64,000 nucleotides of DNA, from positions 4,848,669 through 4,912,668 of the forward strand of contig NC_017770.1 of NCBI RefSeq assembly GCF_000242635.2, written 5' to 3'. This stretch comes from Solitalea canadensis DSM 3403. Its GTDB lineage: Bacteria > Bacteroidota > Bacteroidia > Sphingobacteriales > Sphingobacteriaceae. A program made the position numbers and the translations under genes. Below the pieces are notes generated by a model that made no database searches, was not told the DNA's origin, and saw only the letters and a program-made list of their open reading frames with translations. This document shows, in pieces, positions 55,298-63,776 of this stretch (the first letter of the stretch is position 1; each line of letters opens with the position of its first letter).

Positions 55298-55411
55298 GGA
55301 TTTGCTGATGTCTTCCGATTCACCTCGGTCAATCCAATAGAATTAGCAAAAGACTTTGTTGGAGGTAAGGAGATGGTTTCGTTTTTAAGAGAAAACTTCG
55401 AAGAGGTCTAA
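55298..55411 (+). pseudogene. Possible 3' relic of a lost gene
   Basis: An open stretch of 37 codons ending in TAA reads GFADVFRFTSVNPIELAKDF then VGGKEMVSFLRENFEEV, protein-like in composition and ending like a real C-terminus, but starting only just past the terminator with no start codon. It is a probable remnant; the parent family was not recognised. It may be chance. Confidence 0.3.
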
Positions 55412-55500
55412 TCTTTGAAATATTTAACTGCTGATGGAATGAAACTGAAGAAAATGGGTTTCCTAGGTTTAGGTTGTAGAACGATGCATAACCACTAAGG

Positions 55501-55593
55501 TTACTCTTCTCCGGGATTAAATCCTTTAAGATTCATGAAATTTATATAATCACCAACTTCGGGTTGATCATTTTGTCCATTAAGAGAGGCCCA
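55501..55593 (-). pseudogene. Possible C-terminal relic on the opposite strand
   Basis: On the minus strand an open stretch reads FLWASLNGQNDQPEVGDYIN then FMNLKGFNPGEE and a stop, protein-like in composition and ending like a C-terminus. Upstream it runs straight into the NlpC/P60 terminator without a start codon. Parent family not recognised; together with the plus-strand relic it marks a decayed 360-base gap. Confidence 0.3.
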
Positions 55594-55620
55594 AAGAAAA
55601 AGCCCCGTGGTAACGGGGCT
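55594..55620 (-). terminator. Intrinsic terminator after NlpC/P60 gene
   Basis: An 8-bp GC-rich stem, AGCCCCGT with ACGGGGCT around a 4-base loop, is followed on the minus strand by five T, C and three T. Confidence 0.85.
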
Positions 55621-55656
55621 CTTAGTATTGATTTTTAGTTTTGATGGTTTTCTAAG

Positions 55657-56208
55657 TTATTGAATTCTTCCGCCTTTGAAGAAATATCGCTTAAAGTAAG
55701 GGTCATCCAAATCGGCAATACTTACTCCTTTTGAAGAAGAAGAATGTGCAAATTTTCCATTGCCTAAATAAACTCCAATATGCGAAATGTATTTTTTACC
55801 TATTTTGAAGAAAACGAAGTCACCTTCTTTTAAATTTTCTTTATCAACAGGCTTAACATTTTTATAAAAGTCTCTTGAGTTAGCCCCGCCTAAGAATGCT
55901 CCATAAACTGCATCATACATTTTATTCACAAATCTTGAGCAATCGATTCCTTTTCTGGAGTTTCCTCCGAAACGATAAGGAGTTCCTAACCAATCGTAAA
56001 CAAAATCAAATAACTTGGTGTTAGCTTTAGAAGCTATACTGAAACCAAATAATTGAGAATAATATAAATAACCTAAAGAATCAGGATCAGAGATCTCTTT
56101 ATCTTCAGGTTTTGATGTAAAAAAATCTTTCAAGCTTTTCGACTGAGCGCTTACCGCATTTGCCGAAATAACGAAAACCAATAGTAGTAATAGTCTCTTC
56201 AAAGCCAC
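55657..56208 (-). CDS. Secreted NlpC/P60 family (C40) peptidoglycan hydrolase
   Basis: 183 residues with a signal peptide (about 1-22, ending AVSAQ). The NlpC/P60 domain has its catalytic Cys about 90 in GIDCSRFV, His about 143 in ISHIGVYLGNG and a third polar site near His 155 in GKFAHSSSSKGV. It should cut the D-Glu to m-DAP peptide bond in cell-wall peptides. The only start for the whole signal peptide is GTG (56208); a TTG two codons in, giving MKRLLLLL, is an alternative. Monocistronic. Confidence 0.9.
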   Translation of the reverse strand: MALKRLLLLLVFVISANAVSAQSKSLKDFFTSKPEDKEISDPDSLGYLYYSQLFGFSIASKANTKLFDFVYDWLGTPYRFGGNSRKGIDCSRFVNKMYDAVYGAFLGGANSRDFYKNVKPVDKENLKEGDFVFFKIGKKYISHIGVYLGNGKFAHSSSSKGVSIADLDDPYFKRYFFKGGRIQ

Positions 56209-56590
56209 TTAGTTTGATCGTTTTAATGGTTTGCAAATTAAAATTATTGTCTCACATACACATGCAAAAATGATACAAAACAACAATTCATTGTTTAATC
56301 GTATTCCCTTTTACGATTATGTATACTAAAAGTTACAAAACAACTTTAAATTTTCAAAGTCGCAACTGATAAAATATTAATTCAACTAATATTTTGGAGC
56401 GAATATGCTTATTGATATTCGGTTATGTTGTTGTGTATGTATTTATGCTCTTTTATTAACAACATTGCTTTGAACGGCAATTGTTATTATAATATTGTTT
56501 AAAAAACAGATAAAACAATACACATTTACATTTTGCTTTTTTATTGATACATTTGCCGACACAAAAAATTTAAAAGCTTAAACTTAAAAA
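56209..56590 (+). promoter_or_regulatory. Divergent intergenic region with putative pdhA -7 element at 56548-56555
   Basis: 382 bases, very A/T-rich. TACATTTG at 56548-56555 fits the Bacteroidota -7 consensus and lies 35 bases before the pdhA ATG. No TTTG is at the ideal ~19 bases upstream, so the call is tentative. Nothing else recognised in the gap. Confidence 0.45.
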
Positions 56591-57586
56591 ATGAGTTCTA
56601 TAGCAATAACTAAAGAAACTTATCTGACTTGGTACGAACAAATGTACATGATGAGAAAGTTTGAAGAACGTTCAGGTCAGCTCTACGGACAACAAAAAAT
56701 CAGAGGATTTTGCCACTTATACATTGGTCAAGAAGCTGTAGCAGCTGGTGCCCTATCAGCTACTCGTCCTGATGATGGTTTTATTACTGCATATCGCGAT
56801 CACGCCTTAGCTTTAGGTAAAGGTGTTTCTGCTCGCGAATGTATGGCTGAGTTGTACGGAAAGGAAACCGGATGTTCAAAAGGAAAAGGTGGTTCGATGC
56901 ACTTTTTCTCTAAGGAACATAACTTCTATGGAGGTCATGGTATCGTTGGTGGTCAAATTCCACTAGGTGCAGGTATTGCTTTTGCATCAAAATACAAAGG
57001 AACTGATGCTGTTTGTTTATGTTTTATGGGTGATGGTGCTGTACGCCAAGGAGCCTTAAACGAAACATTTAACATGGCGATGATCTGGAATATTCCTGTT
57101 ATCTTCATTTGTGAAAATAACGGTTATGCGATGGGTACTTCTGTTGAACGTACCACTAACATGCCGGATATCTATAAAATCGGATTAGGTTTTGATATGC
57201 CTTCTGAGCCTGTTGACGGGATGAGCTGTGAAGCTGTTCACGAAGCAGTTGATCGTGCTGTACAACGTGCACGTGCCGGAGAAGGACCTTCTTTCCTTGA
57301 GATTCGTACATACCGTTACAAAGGTCACTCCATGTCTGACCCAGCTAAATACCGTACTAAAGAAGAGGTAGAAGAATATAAGGCTAAAGATCCTTTAGAG
57401 CAGGTAAAACAAACTATTCTTCAGAATAAATATGCTAACGAAGCATGGTTTGAGCAAATTGAAGCTAAAGTGAAAGAAGAAGTAGAAGATTCAGTTAAAT
57501 TTGCTGAAGAATCTGCATATCCAGATCCTTCTGAGCTTTACAAAGATGTTTACGTTCAGAGTGATTACCCATATATAATGGATTAA
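56591..57586 (+). CDS. pdhA: Pyruvate dehydrogenase E1 component, alpha subunit
   Basis: 331 residues. The thiamine-diphosphate motif runs from GDG (147-149) to NN (176-177) in IFICENNGYAMGT; other E1-alpha marks are GQEAVAAGAL, GFITAYRDHALALGKG, KGGSMHFF, GGHGIVGGQIP and RTYRYKGHSMSDPAKYR with the phosphorylation-loop-like region. It decarboxylates pyruvate and acylates the E2 lipoyl arm, together with the beta subunit. The E1-beta gene is not adjacent: the next gene, 151 bases on, is E2. The beta subunit must be encoded elsewhere. Confidence 0.95.
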   Translation: MSSIAITKETYLTWYEQMYMMRKFEERSGQLYGQQKIRGFCHLYIGQEAVAAGALSATRPDDGFITAYRDHALALGKGVSARECMAELYGKETGCSKGKGGSMHFFSKEHNFYGGHGIVGGQIPLGAGIAFASKYKGTDAVCLCFMGDGAVRQGALNETFNMAMIWNIPVIFICENNGYAMGTSVERTTNMPDIYKIGLGFDMPSEPVDGMSCEAVHEAVDRAVQRARAGEGPSFLEIRTYRYKGHSMSDPAKYRTKEEVEEYKAKDPLEQVKQTILQNKYANEAWFEQIEAKVKEEVEDSVKFAEESAYPDPSELYKDVYVQSDYPYIMD

Positions 57587-57737
57587 TAATTGCGGTTATG
57601 GGTTACACACTATTCATGTTGATCCTTAACACGTAAAAATACTTTAGAGTTATGGGTGTTAAGCAAATAAGGCTTTCCATTCGTAACTCTTACTTTTATA
57701 AACGCAACACACAACACTATTTTTAAAAGAAAAATAT

Positions 57738-59363
57738 ATGGCTGAAGTAGTACGCATGCCAAAAATGAGCGATACCATGACCGAAGGGGTATTGGCTAAA
57801 TGGCATAAAAAAGTTGGTGATAAAGTAAAATCAGGCGACGTAGTTGCTGAGGTTGAAACCGACAAAGCTACCATGGATTTTGAATCGTTCCAGGAAGGAA
57901 CATTATTATACATCGGAGTTGAAGAAGGCCAGGCCGTTCCGGTTGATGCAGTAATTGCTGTTTTGGGTGCCGAAGGTGAAGATTACAAAGCTGCATTAGC
58001 TGCCGAAGGTGGAAATGGTAAAGCTGCTGCTGCACCTGCTGAAGCCAAAGCTGAAGCTGCCCCGGCTCCGGTTCAAAGTAGCGCTCCTGCTGTAACTCCT
58101 GAGTCTTTAGGTGCTACTGTAATTCGCATGCCTTTGTTAAGTGATACCATGACTGAAGGTGTTATTAACAAGTGGTACAAAAAAATCGGTGATACTATTA
58201 AGTCAGATGATACTATCGCTGATGTTGAAACCGATAAAGCTACAATGGAAGTAACTGCTTATGCAGAAGGAACCTTATTATACATCGGTGTTGAAGAAGG
58301 TAAAGCTGCTAAAGTGAATGATATTATTGCAATTGTTGGTAAGCCAGGAACAGATGTTAGTCCGTTATTACAGGCTGCGCCTGCAGCTGCTCCTGCTAAA
58401 GAAGAAGCTAGTGCTGGATCAACAGCTGCTTCTGCTACATCAGCACCAGTTGCTGAAGCTTCAACAGCAGACGCCAATGGTCGTGTAAAAGCATCTCCGT
58501 TGGCTCGTAAAATTGCAGAAGAAAAAGGCATTGACCTTGCCCAAGTAAAGGGCAGTGCAGAAGGTGGACGCATTGTGAAGAAGGATGTAGAGACCTTTAC
58601 TCCTTCAGCAGCTCCTACCGCTAAAGCAGCAACTCCTGGTGCTGGTGCAACTACAGTTGCAGCTCCTGCTGTTTATGGTCAGGAAAGCTTTACTGAGGTT
58701 GCTGTAACACAAATGCGCAAGACAATTGCTCGTCGTTTGTCTGAAAGTTTATTCACCGCTCCTCACTTCTACTTAACCATGTCTATTGATATGGATCAGG
58801 CAATGGAAGCTCGCAAGCGTATCAATGAATTAGGTACTATAAAAATCTCTTTCAATGATATCGTATTAAAAGCGGTTGCAGTTGCATTGAAAAAACACCC
58901 TAAAGTAAATTCAAGCTGGTTAGGAGATAAGATCCGTTATAACAACCACGTAAATATTGGTGTAGCTGTAGCTGTTGAAGATGGCTTGTTAGTACCGGTT
59001 GTTCGTTTTGCTGATACTAAATCATTGTCAACTATCTCTACTGAAGTAAAAGAATACGCTCAAAAAGCAAAAGATAAAAAATTGCAACCAGCTGATTGGG
59101 AAGGCTCAACCTTTACCATTTCTAACTTAGGTATGTACGGTATTGATCAGTTTACTGCGATCATTAACCCACCTGATGCTTGTATCTTAGCGGTTGGTGG
59201 TATCAGCCAGGTTCCGGTTGTTAAAAATGGACAAGTTGTTCCTGGTAATGTAATGAAAGTTACTTTATCTTGTGATCACCGAGTTGTTGATGGTGCTACT
59301 GGTTCAGAGTTCTTACAAACGTTAAAAGGTTTACTAGAAGAACCATTGAGACTTTTAGTGTAA
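57738..59363 (+). CDS. pdhC: Dihydrolipoamide acetyltransferase (E2) of pyruvate dehydrogenase, two lipoyl domains
   Basis: 541 residues. Two lipoyl domains with lipoylated Lys about 43 and about 167, each in ETDKATM; Ala/Pro-rich linkers (about 90-120 and 210-248); a peripheral-subunit-binding domain (about 250-287: ASPLARKIAEEKGIDLAQVK); and the catalytic domain with the H-x3-D-G motif (His about 514, Asp about 518) in SCDHRVVDGATG. It moves the acetyl group to CoA and forms the complex core. It follows pdhA on the same strand with a 151-base gap. The E3 gene is not in the window. Confidence 0.96.
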   Translation: MAEVVRMPKMSDTMTEGVLAKWHKKVGDKVKSGDVVAEVETDKATMDFESFQEGTLLYIGVEEGQAVPVDAVIAVLGAEGEDYKAALAAEGGNGKAAAAPAEAKAEAAPAPVQSSAPAVTPESLGATVIRMPLLSDTMTEGVINKWYKKIGDTIKSDDTIADVETDKATMEVTAYAEGTLLYIGVEEGKAAKVNDIIAIVGKPGTDVSPLLQAAPAAAPAKEEASAGSTAASATSAPVAEASTADANGRVKASPLARKIAEEKGIDLAQVKGSAEGGRIVKKDVETFTPSAAPTAKAATPGAGATTVAAPAVYGQESFTEVAVTQMRKTIARRLSESLFTAPHFYLTMSIDMDQAMEARKRINELGTIKISFNDIVLKAVAVALKKHPKVNSSWLGDKIRYNNHVNIGVAVAVEDGLLVPVVRFADTKSLSTISTEVKEYAQKAKDKKLQPADWEGSTFTISNLGMYGIDQFTAIINPPDACILAVGGISQVPVVKNGQVVPGNVMKVTLSCDHRVVDGATGSEFLQTLKGLLEEPLRLLV

Positions 59364-59390
59364 TGGTATTCTAAAGAATTTCATAAAAAT

Positions 59391-59430
59391 AAAAATGCGA
59401 GATTTTAACAAAATTTCGCATTTTTTATTT
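59391..59430 (+). terminator. Intrinsic terminator after pdhC
   Basis: A 10-bp stem, AAAAATGCGA with TCGCATTTTT, encloses a 15-base loop that can extend the pairing, followed by T-rich sequence. Confidence 0.85.
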
Positions 59431-59565
59431 TTATAGCCCTTTGTTTCATCAGTTATTTACATGTTGATAAATAGATGCTAAAAAATGGTTCTGACTAATT
59501 AATATTGTTTTAGATAAACCTTCAGCTTAATCTTAAAAACTACAAACAATAGCCAGTACTTACCA

Positions 59566-60285
59566 ATGAACACCAAATCAGTATCAACACTAATATTCAT
59601 TTTAATCACTTTTCTGGCCTGTGGCCAAACTATAAAACCTAAGCAATCCATTCTGTTTGATAAGTCCAGGAATAGGGAAATTCCTATAGCTGTTTATTCA
59701 AATGGCAAGGATCAGAAGCAACCTGTCGCGATTATTAGCCACGGTTATGGAGGAGGAAATACAGCCTATGGATTTATAGCGAACCAATTGGTATCCCTTG
59801 GGTATTATGTTGTATCCATTCAGCATGATCTTAAAGGAGATATTCCAATGCCTACTTCAGGAGATATTATGGTGGTTAGAAAACCTTATTGGCAACGCGG
59901 CGTCGATAACATTCAGTTTGTAATAGCGGAATTAAAAAAGATTAAGAAGAACCTGGACTTTAATAAATTACTTTTAGTTGGTCATTCCAATGGTGGTGAT
60001 ATGTCTATGCTGTTTGCTACAGAATATCCCGATCAGGTTGATAAAGTTATTTCTCTTGATAACCGGAGGATGACAGTTCCACGCACGCGAAGCCCACGAA
60101 TTTTATACTTAAAGGCTACTGATACAGAACCTGATCCCGGAGTTCTTCCAACAGTAGATGAGCAGGAAGAGTTTAGTATCAGTATTGTTTATCTAAAAGA
60201 TGGAAAGCATAATGATCTCTGGGATGGAGCATCTACAATAGTCAAAAAGGAAGTAATGGGTGCAATTGAAGGTTTTCTAAAATAG
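59566..60285 (+). CDS. Alpha/beta-hydrolase lipoprotein
   Basis: 239 residues. The signal peptide ends in a lipobox-like FLAC (Cys about 19). Alpha/beta-hydrolase fold with nucleophile Ser about 141 in LLVGHSNGGDMSML, an oxyanion segment around IISHGYGGGNTAYGF (about 57-70) and a late His in DGKHNDLW (about 213). It is probably a dienelactone-hydrolase-like or chlorophyllase-like esterase attached to the membrane; substrate unknown. Monocistronic; one base separates its stop from the convergent next gene. Confidence 0.82.
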   Translation: MNTKSVSTLIFILITFLACGQTIKPKQSILFDKSRNREIPIAVYSNGKDQKQPVAIISHGYGGGNTAYGFIANQLVSLGYYVVSIQHDLKGDIPMPTSGDIMVVRKPYWQRGVDNIQFVIAELKKIKKNLDFNKLLLVGHSNGGDMSMLFATEYPDQVDKVISLDNRRMTVPRTRSPRILYLKATDTEPDPGVLPTVDEQEEFSISIVYLKDGKHNDLWDGASTIVKKEVMGAIEGFLK

Positions 60286-60286
60286 G

Positions 60287-60760
60287 TTAATGGAGTTCAT
60301 CCAATTCTTGTTGGTAATCAAATTGCAAATCTTCGTGTAGTTTATCAATGGCTTTATTGATTTTTTTTAATTGTTGCTGATAAAGGTTCGTAAGCGCAGT
60401 GCTATTGTGAATTCTAATTCCAGATTTTTTCATTTTTCTACAGAAATAGATCAACAGTTCGGCTTCAGTTTCTTTATGTCCAGAATATTTGATGAACTTA
60501 TTCGTGGTTCGTAATGTTTTTCGGAGCATTTTAGAACCTAAATACAAATTGTTTTTGGGGATTAACTCAAATTGCTCATCGATCAATTCTTTTATACTCT
60601 CTATATAGCCATGCTCATTATCCGACTCAAAAAGCAAATATGTGAGTAATTCTTTATTCTCTTTTTTGTACTTAGTGATTCTTAAGCAAATCTCAACTAA
60701 GCGATTCGGTTCCAAACCAAGAAGTTCTTTTTTTAATTCATTAAGAGATGCCGCTTTCAT
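60287..60760 (-). CDS. Hypothetical helical protein
   Basis: 157 residues from the ATG at 60760; the frame opens 30 bases further on at TTG. Entirely helical and rich in Lys, Glu and Leu (SLNELKKELLGLEPNRLVEI, LRKTLRTTNKFIKYSG, INKAIDKLHEDLQFD). No signal peptide or catalytic motif. I do not recognise it. Convergent with the hydrolase, divergent from the SLATT-like gene. Confidence 0.75.
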   Translation of the reverse strand: MKAASLNELKKELLGLEPNRLVEICLRITKYKKENKELLTYLLFESDNEHGYIESIKELIDEQFELIPKNNLYLGSKMLRKTLRTTNKFIKYSGHKETEAELLIYFCRKMKKSGIRIHNSTALTNLYQQQLKKINKAIDKLHEDLQFDYQQELDELH

Positions 60761-60854
60761 GCCGACAAAATAAGCACTTTTTAACGGCAAGTGTGCAAGG
60801 TCATTAGTTCTATTTTATAAAAACAGTATTTTCGAGACTTTAACAAATACCCCA

Positions 60855-61598
60855 ATGCCAACACATCAACAACCAAACTTAATTGAAAAAATAACTCAAT
60901 TTATATTTATTTTTTGCGGAATAGGTTTTATTCTAACACTGTCAGGATTATTGGCTTACTCAGCTTATGCCGTTATTCCATCAAGTCCTTTTCGCGAGCT
61001 AGCAGCGATAATAATTGTTTTAATGGTACTTACCTTACTGTTTGCCATCCTTAGCTTTTGGGCTTCACGCAAACGGATAAAAAACATCTGGAAAACAGTT
61101 GAAGCTAACTTCAACCAACATGAATCGGTTTCAAAAACCGATTATTTGATTAAACGAATAGCTTTTAGTCTTGAAGAGTTCAATGCCAGTACAAAGTGGA
61201 TGTATCGAAATGTACGGTTGTATAAATATTCTACTGTTGTGCTTTCTGGTTTGGCAACGGTAATTCTAGGGCTTAATTTTTCCTACTTCTTTAGTGAACG
61301 TACAATTTATCTGAGTGTAACCAAAGACATTGCATTGGTGTTAAACACTGTTGTTACAGCATTAGCAACCCTATCAATTTTTTGGAATGTAGATAAATAC
61401 TGGATCCAGAACAAGATTATTAAACACCAGCTTCGACAGCTTAAAAGTTCCATAGAATTTGAGCGTAGTGAAAACCGGGAACTCACGGATGAGCAATTGA
61501 AGTCATATTTCAATAAACACCAACGTATTTTGAGGGAGTTTCATTTGTATTGGGAAGGAGTTATGACCGAGAAGGATAATGGGGATAAAGATCATTGA
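60855..61598 (+). CDS. SLATT/DUF4231-like four-helix membrane protein
   Basis: 247 residues. Four hydrophobic helices in two pairs (about 13-38, 46-70, 125-147 and 153-178) are joined by a long charged cytoplasmic segment with a conserved-looking motif ASTKWMYRNVRLYKYSTVVLSG before the second pair, and a final helix SIFWNVDKYWIQNKIIKHQL. This second half resembles DUF4231/SLATT two-helix membrane effectors. Such proteins act as membrane-disrupting effectors in some anti-phage systems, but no SMODS, SLOG or other partner gene is adjacent, so a defence role is only a possibility. The next genes are a toxin-antitoxin pair. Confidence 0.6.
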   Translation: MPTHQQPNLIEKITQFIFIFCGIGFILTLSGLLAYSAYAVIPSSPFRELAAIIIVLMVLTLLFAILSFWASRKRIKNIWKTVEANFNQHESVSKTDYLIKRIAFSLEEFNASTKWMYRNVRLYKYSTVVLSGLATVILGLNFSYFFSERTIYLSVTKDIALVLNTVVTALATLSIFWNVDKYWIQNKIIKHQLRQLKSSIEFERSENRELTDEQLKSYFNKHQRILREFHLYWEGVMTEKDNGDKDH

Positions 61599-61642
61599 TA
61601 TGTAGATGCAAAGCTTATAATCCTCTTGTTATTTATTAAAAA

Positions 61643-61660
61643 CGTACGTATTTTTGTACT
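61643..61660. promoter_or_regulatory. Putative YefM-YoeB operator
   Basis: Two GTAC cores, at 61644-61647 (inside the palindrome ACGTACGT) and 61656-61659, are 12 bases apart centre to centre, just upstream of the antitoxin gene. E. coli YefM-YoeB binds palindromes with a TGTACA core at a similar spacing. Here the cores are CGTACG and TGTACT, so similarity is partial. Confidence 0.5.
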
Positions 61661-61676
61661 TAAATAATGGAGTTTT

Positions 61677-61934
61677 ATGAAAGTCATTAATTATTCTGAT
61701 CTACGAGAAAACCTCAAATCAAATCTAGATTATGCTCTTGAAGATGAAGTGACTGTTAAGCGTCCAAAAGGAAAAGGTAATGTAGTTATATTATCAGAAG
61801 AAAATTATACATCTATTATGGAGACCTTACATTTAGTTTCAACAGAAGCAAATAGAAAACATTTGATCGAAAGTATTAAACAGGTTGAAGAAGGAAAAGT
61901 TACTTCAATTAGTGTTGATGATTTATGGAAGTAG
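61677..61934 (+). CDS. yefM: YefM-type antitoxin (Phd/YefM family)
   Basis: 85 residues with the family start MKVINYSDLRENLKSNLDYA (the DNA-binding Phd/YefM fold) and EENYTSIMETLHLVS. The C-terminal part (about 60-85) should wrap and neutralise the toxin. A GGAG site lies upstream. The toxin gene overlaps its last 10 bases, so translation is coupled. It should repress its own operon with the toxin as co-repressor. Confidence 0.93.
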   Translation: MKVINYSDLRENLKSNLDYALEDEVTVKRPKGKGNVVILSEENYTSIMETLHLVSTEANRKHLIESIKQVEEGKVTSISVDDLWK

Positions 61935-62182
61935 TTTTTTCGGAAAAAGCTATTGAAGATTTGTGCTTCTGGAAAGAGTCTAATAACATAAAAGCGCAAG
62001 AAAAAATAACTCAATTGATAAAATCCTTTATGGAAAGCCCTTTTAAGGGGATTGGGAAACCTGAGCCGTTAAAATATGGACTTGCCGGTTATTGGAGCCG
62101 TAGAATTACAGCGGAGCACCGATTAGTTTACAAAGTTGACAATGATAAACTGATAATCATTGCACTTCGATTTCATTATTAG
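61925..62182 (+). CDS. yoeB: YoeB-type mRNA interferase toxin (Txe/YoeB)
   Basis: 85 residues, the usual YoeB length. The catalytic residues known for E. coli YoeB (Glu46, Arg65, His83, Tyr84) align with Glu47 in GKPEPLK, Arg66 in TAEHRLVY, His84 and Tyr85 in the terminal RFHY. Arg at position 60 (WSRRI) is also conserved. It cleaves mRNA on the ribosome at the A site. It overlaps the antitoxin gene by 10 bases. All key residues are present, so it looks active. Confidence 0.94.
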   Translation: MEVVFSEKAIEDLCFWKESNNIKAQEKITQLIKSFMESPFKGIGKPEPLKYGLAGYWSRRITAEHRLVYKVDNDKLIIIALRFHY

Positions 62183-62183
62183 A

Positions 62184-62226
62184 AAAAAGAATGCTAGCAA
62201 AGAGTTTTTCTCCTTGCCAGCATTTT
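62184..62226. terminator. Bidirectional terminator
   Basis: AATGCTAGCAA (from 62190) pairs, with one G-T, with TTGCCAGCATT (to 62224), and is flanked by A on one side and T-rich sequence on the other. It serves the yoeB transcript and the convergent aldehyde dehydrogenase gene. Confidence 0.75.
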
Positions 62227-62231
62227 AATAG

Positions 62232-63776
62232 CTACAAATCAAACTTAATTCCTTGTGCCAACGGCAAATCATCACCGTAATTTATGGTGTTAGTCTGGCG
62301 TCGCATGTATACTTTCCATGCATCTGAGCCTGACTCACGACCTCCACCGGTTTCTTTTTCTCCTCCAAAAGCTCCTCCGATTTCTGCACCTGAAGTTCCA
62401 ATATTGACGTTCGCAATTCCACAATCTGAACCTCCGTGCGATAAGAACTTTTCAGCTTCTCTCAGATGGGTAGTCATGATTGCTGATGATAGACCTTGAG
62501 GAACACCATTTTGTAGTTCGATAGCTTCTTCAATGTTTTTATATTTCATTATGTACAAGATCGGAGCAAAAGTCTCATGCTGAACGATCTCATAATGGTT
62601 TTCGGCTTCAAAAATAGCTGGTTTAACATAGCAACCCGATTCAAATCCGTTACCCGCTAAAACGCCACCCTCTACTACAATAGTTGCACCTTCACTTTTT
62701 GCCTTTTCGATAGCATTTAGATATTGCTGAACCGCATCTTTGTCAATCAGCGGTCCAACATGGTTTGTTTCATCCAATGGGTTTCCGAAACGTAGTTGAG
62801 TGTAGGCATTCGCTAGTTTGGTTTTAAATGCTTCGTAAACCGATTCATGAATAATTAAACGACGGGTTGTAGTACAACGTTGTCCGGCAGTACCAACTGC
62901 ACCGAACACCACACCCGGTAATGCCATATTCAGATCTGCATGCTCAGAGATAATGATGGAGTTATTTCCTCCTAATTCCAACAAGCTTCTGCCCAAACGT
63001 TGACCAACAGCAGCTCCAACGGCTTTTCCCATACGAGTTGACCCAGTTGCCGACACCAATGGAACGCGGGTGTCATTCGACATTAATTCACCAATAGTGC
63101 GGTCGCCGATAATTAAGCAGGAAACGCCTTCTGCAATCCCATTTTTCTCAAAAACTTGTGCAGCAATTTTTTGACAAGCAATGGCTGTTAAAGGAGTTTT
63201 TTCTGACGGTTTCCAGATACAGACATCGCCACAAACCCAAGCTAAAGCTGCGTTCCAAGACCAAACGGCCACCGGAAAATTGAACGCTGAAATAATTCCT
63301 ACGATACCAAGTGGATGGTACTGTTCATACATACGATGGCGCGAACGCTCCGAGTGCATTGTTAGTCCATATAACTGACGAGATAGCCCTACCGCAAAGT
63401 CACAGATATCGATCATTTCTTGTACTTCACCATAACCCTCTTGCAAGCTTTTTCCCATTTCGTAAGAAACAAGCGCTCCCAATGCTTTTTTCTTAGCACG
63501 TAATTCCTCTCCGATTTGTCTCACGATTTCCCCTCTCTTAGGCGCAGGAACTAATCGCCATGTTTTGAATGCTTGTTGAGCTGTTTTAACCACGTGGTCA
63601 TAATCTCCGGCAGATGCAAAAGAGGCAGTAGCTATCGTTTTTCCATCAACAGGAGATACTATCGTTTTTGAGGTTTCACCGTCACCAGTAGCCCAGTTCA
63701 AACCAGTGCTCCAAGCCGGATTATGCGCAGTAATTTTTAATTCTTCCAGAATGGAAGGGATATCAATAAGGTTCAT
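62232..63776 (-). CDS. Aldehyde dehydrogenase, ALDH7 (aminoadipate-semialdehyde) type
   Basis: 514 residues. The NAD-binding and catalytic residues are in place: Lys about 189 in WKPSEKTP, Glu about 267 in LLELGGNNS, the catalytic Cys about 301 in GTAGQRCTTTRR. The N-terminal IVSPVDGKTIATASFAS, YGLTMHSERSRHRMYEQYHP and the C-terminal GRESGSDAWKVYMRRQTNTINY are ALDH7A1/antiquitin-like. That group oxidises L-piperideine-6-carboxylate / alpha-aminoadipate semialdehyde in lysine breakdown. Monocistronic with a heptamer repeat upstream. Confidence 0.9.
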   Translation of the reverse strand: MNLIDIPSILEELKITAHNPAWSTGLNWATGDGETSKTIVSPVDGKTIATASFASAGDYDHVVKTAQQAFKTWRLVPAPKRGEIVRQIGEELRAKKKALGALVSYEMGKSLQEGYGEVQEMIDICDFAVGLSRQLYGLTMHSERSRHRMYEQYHPLGIVGIISAFNFPVAVWSWNAALAWVCGDVCIWKPSEKTPLTAIACQKIAAQVFEKNGIAEGVSCLIIGDRTIGELMSNDTRVPLVSATGSTRMGKAVGAAVGQRLGRSLLELGGNNSIIISEHADLNMALPGVVFGAVGTAGQRCTTTRRLIIHESVYEAFKTKLANAYTQLRFGNPLDETNHVGPLIDKDAVQQYLNAIEKAKSEGATIVVEGGVLAGNGFESGCYVKPAIFEAENHYEIVQHETFAPILYIMKYKNIEEAIELQNGVPQGLSSAIMTTHLREAEKFLSHGGSDCGIANVNIGTSGAEIGGAFGGEKETGGGRESGSDAWKVYMRRQTNTINYGDDLPLAQGIKFDL

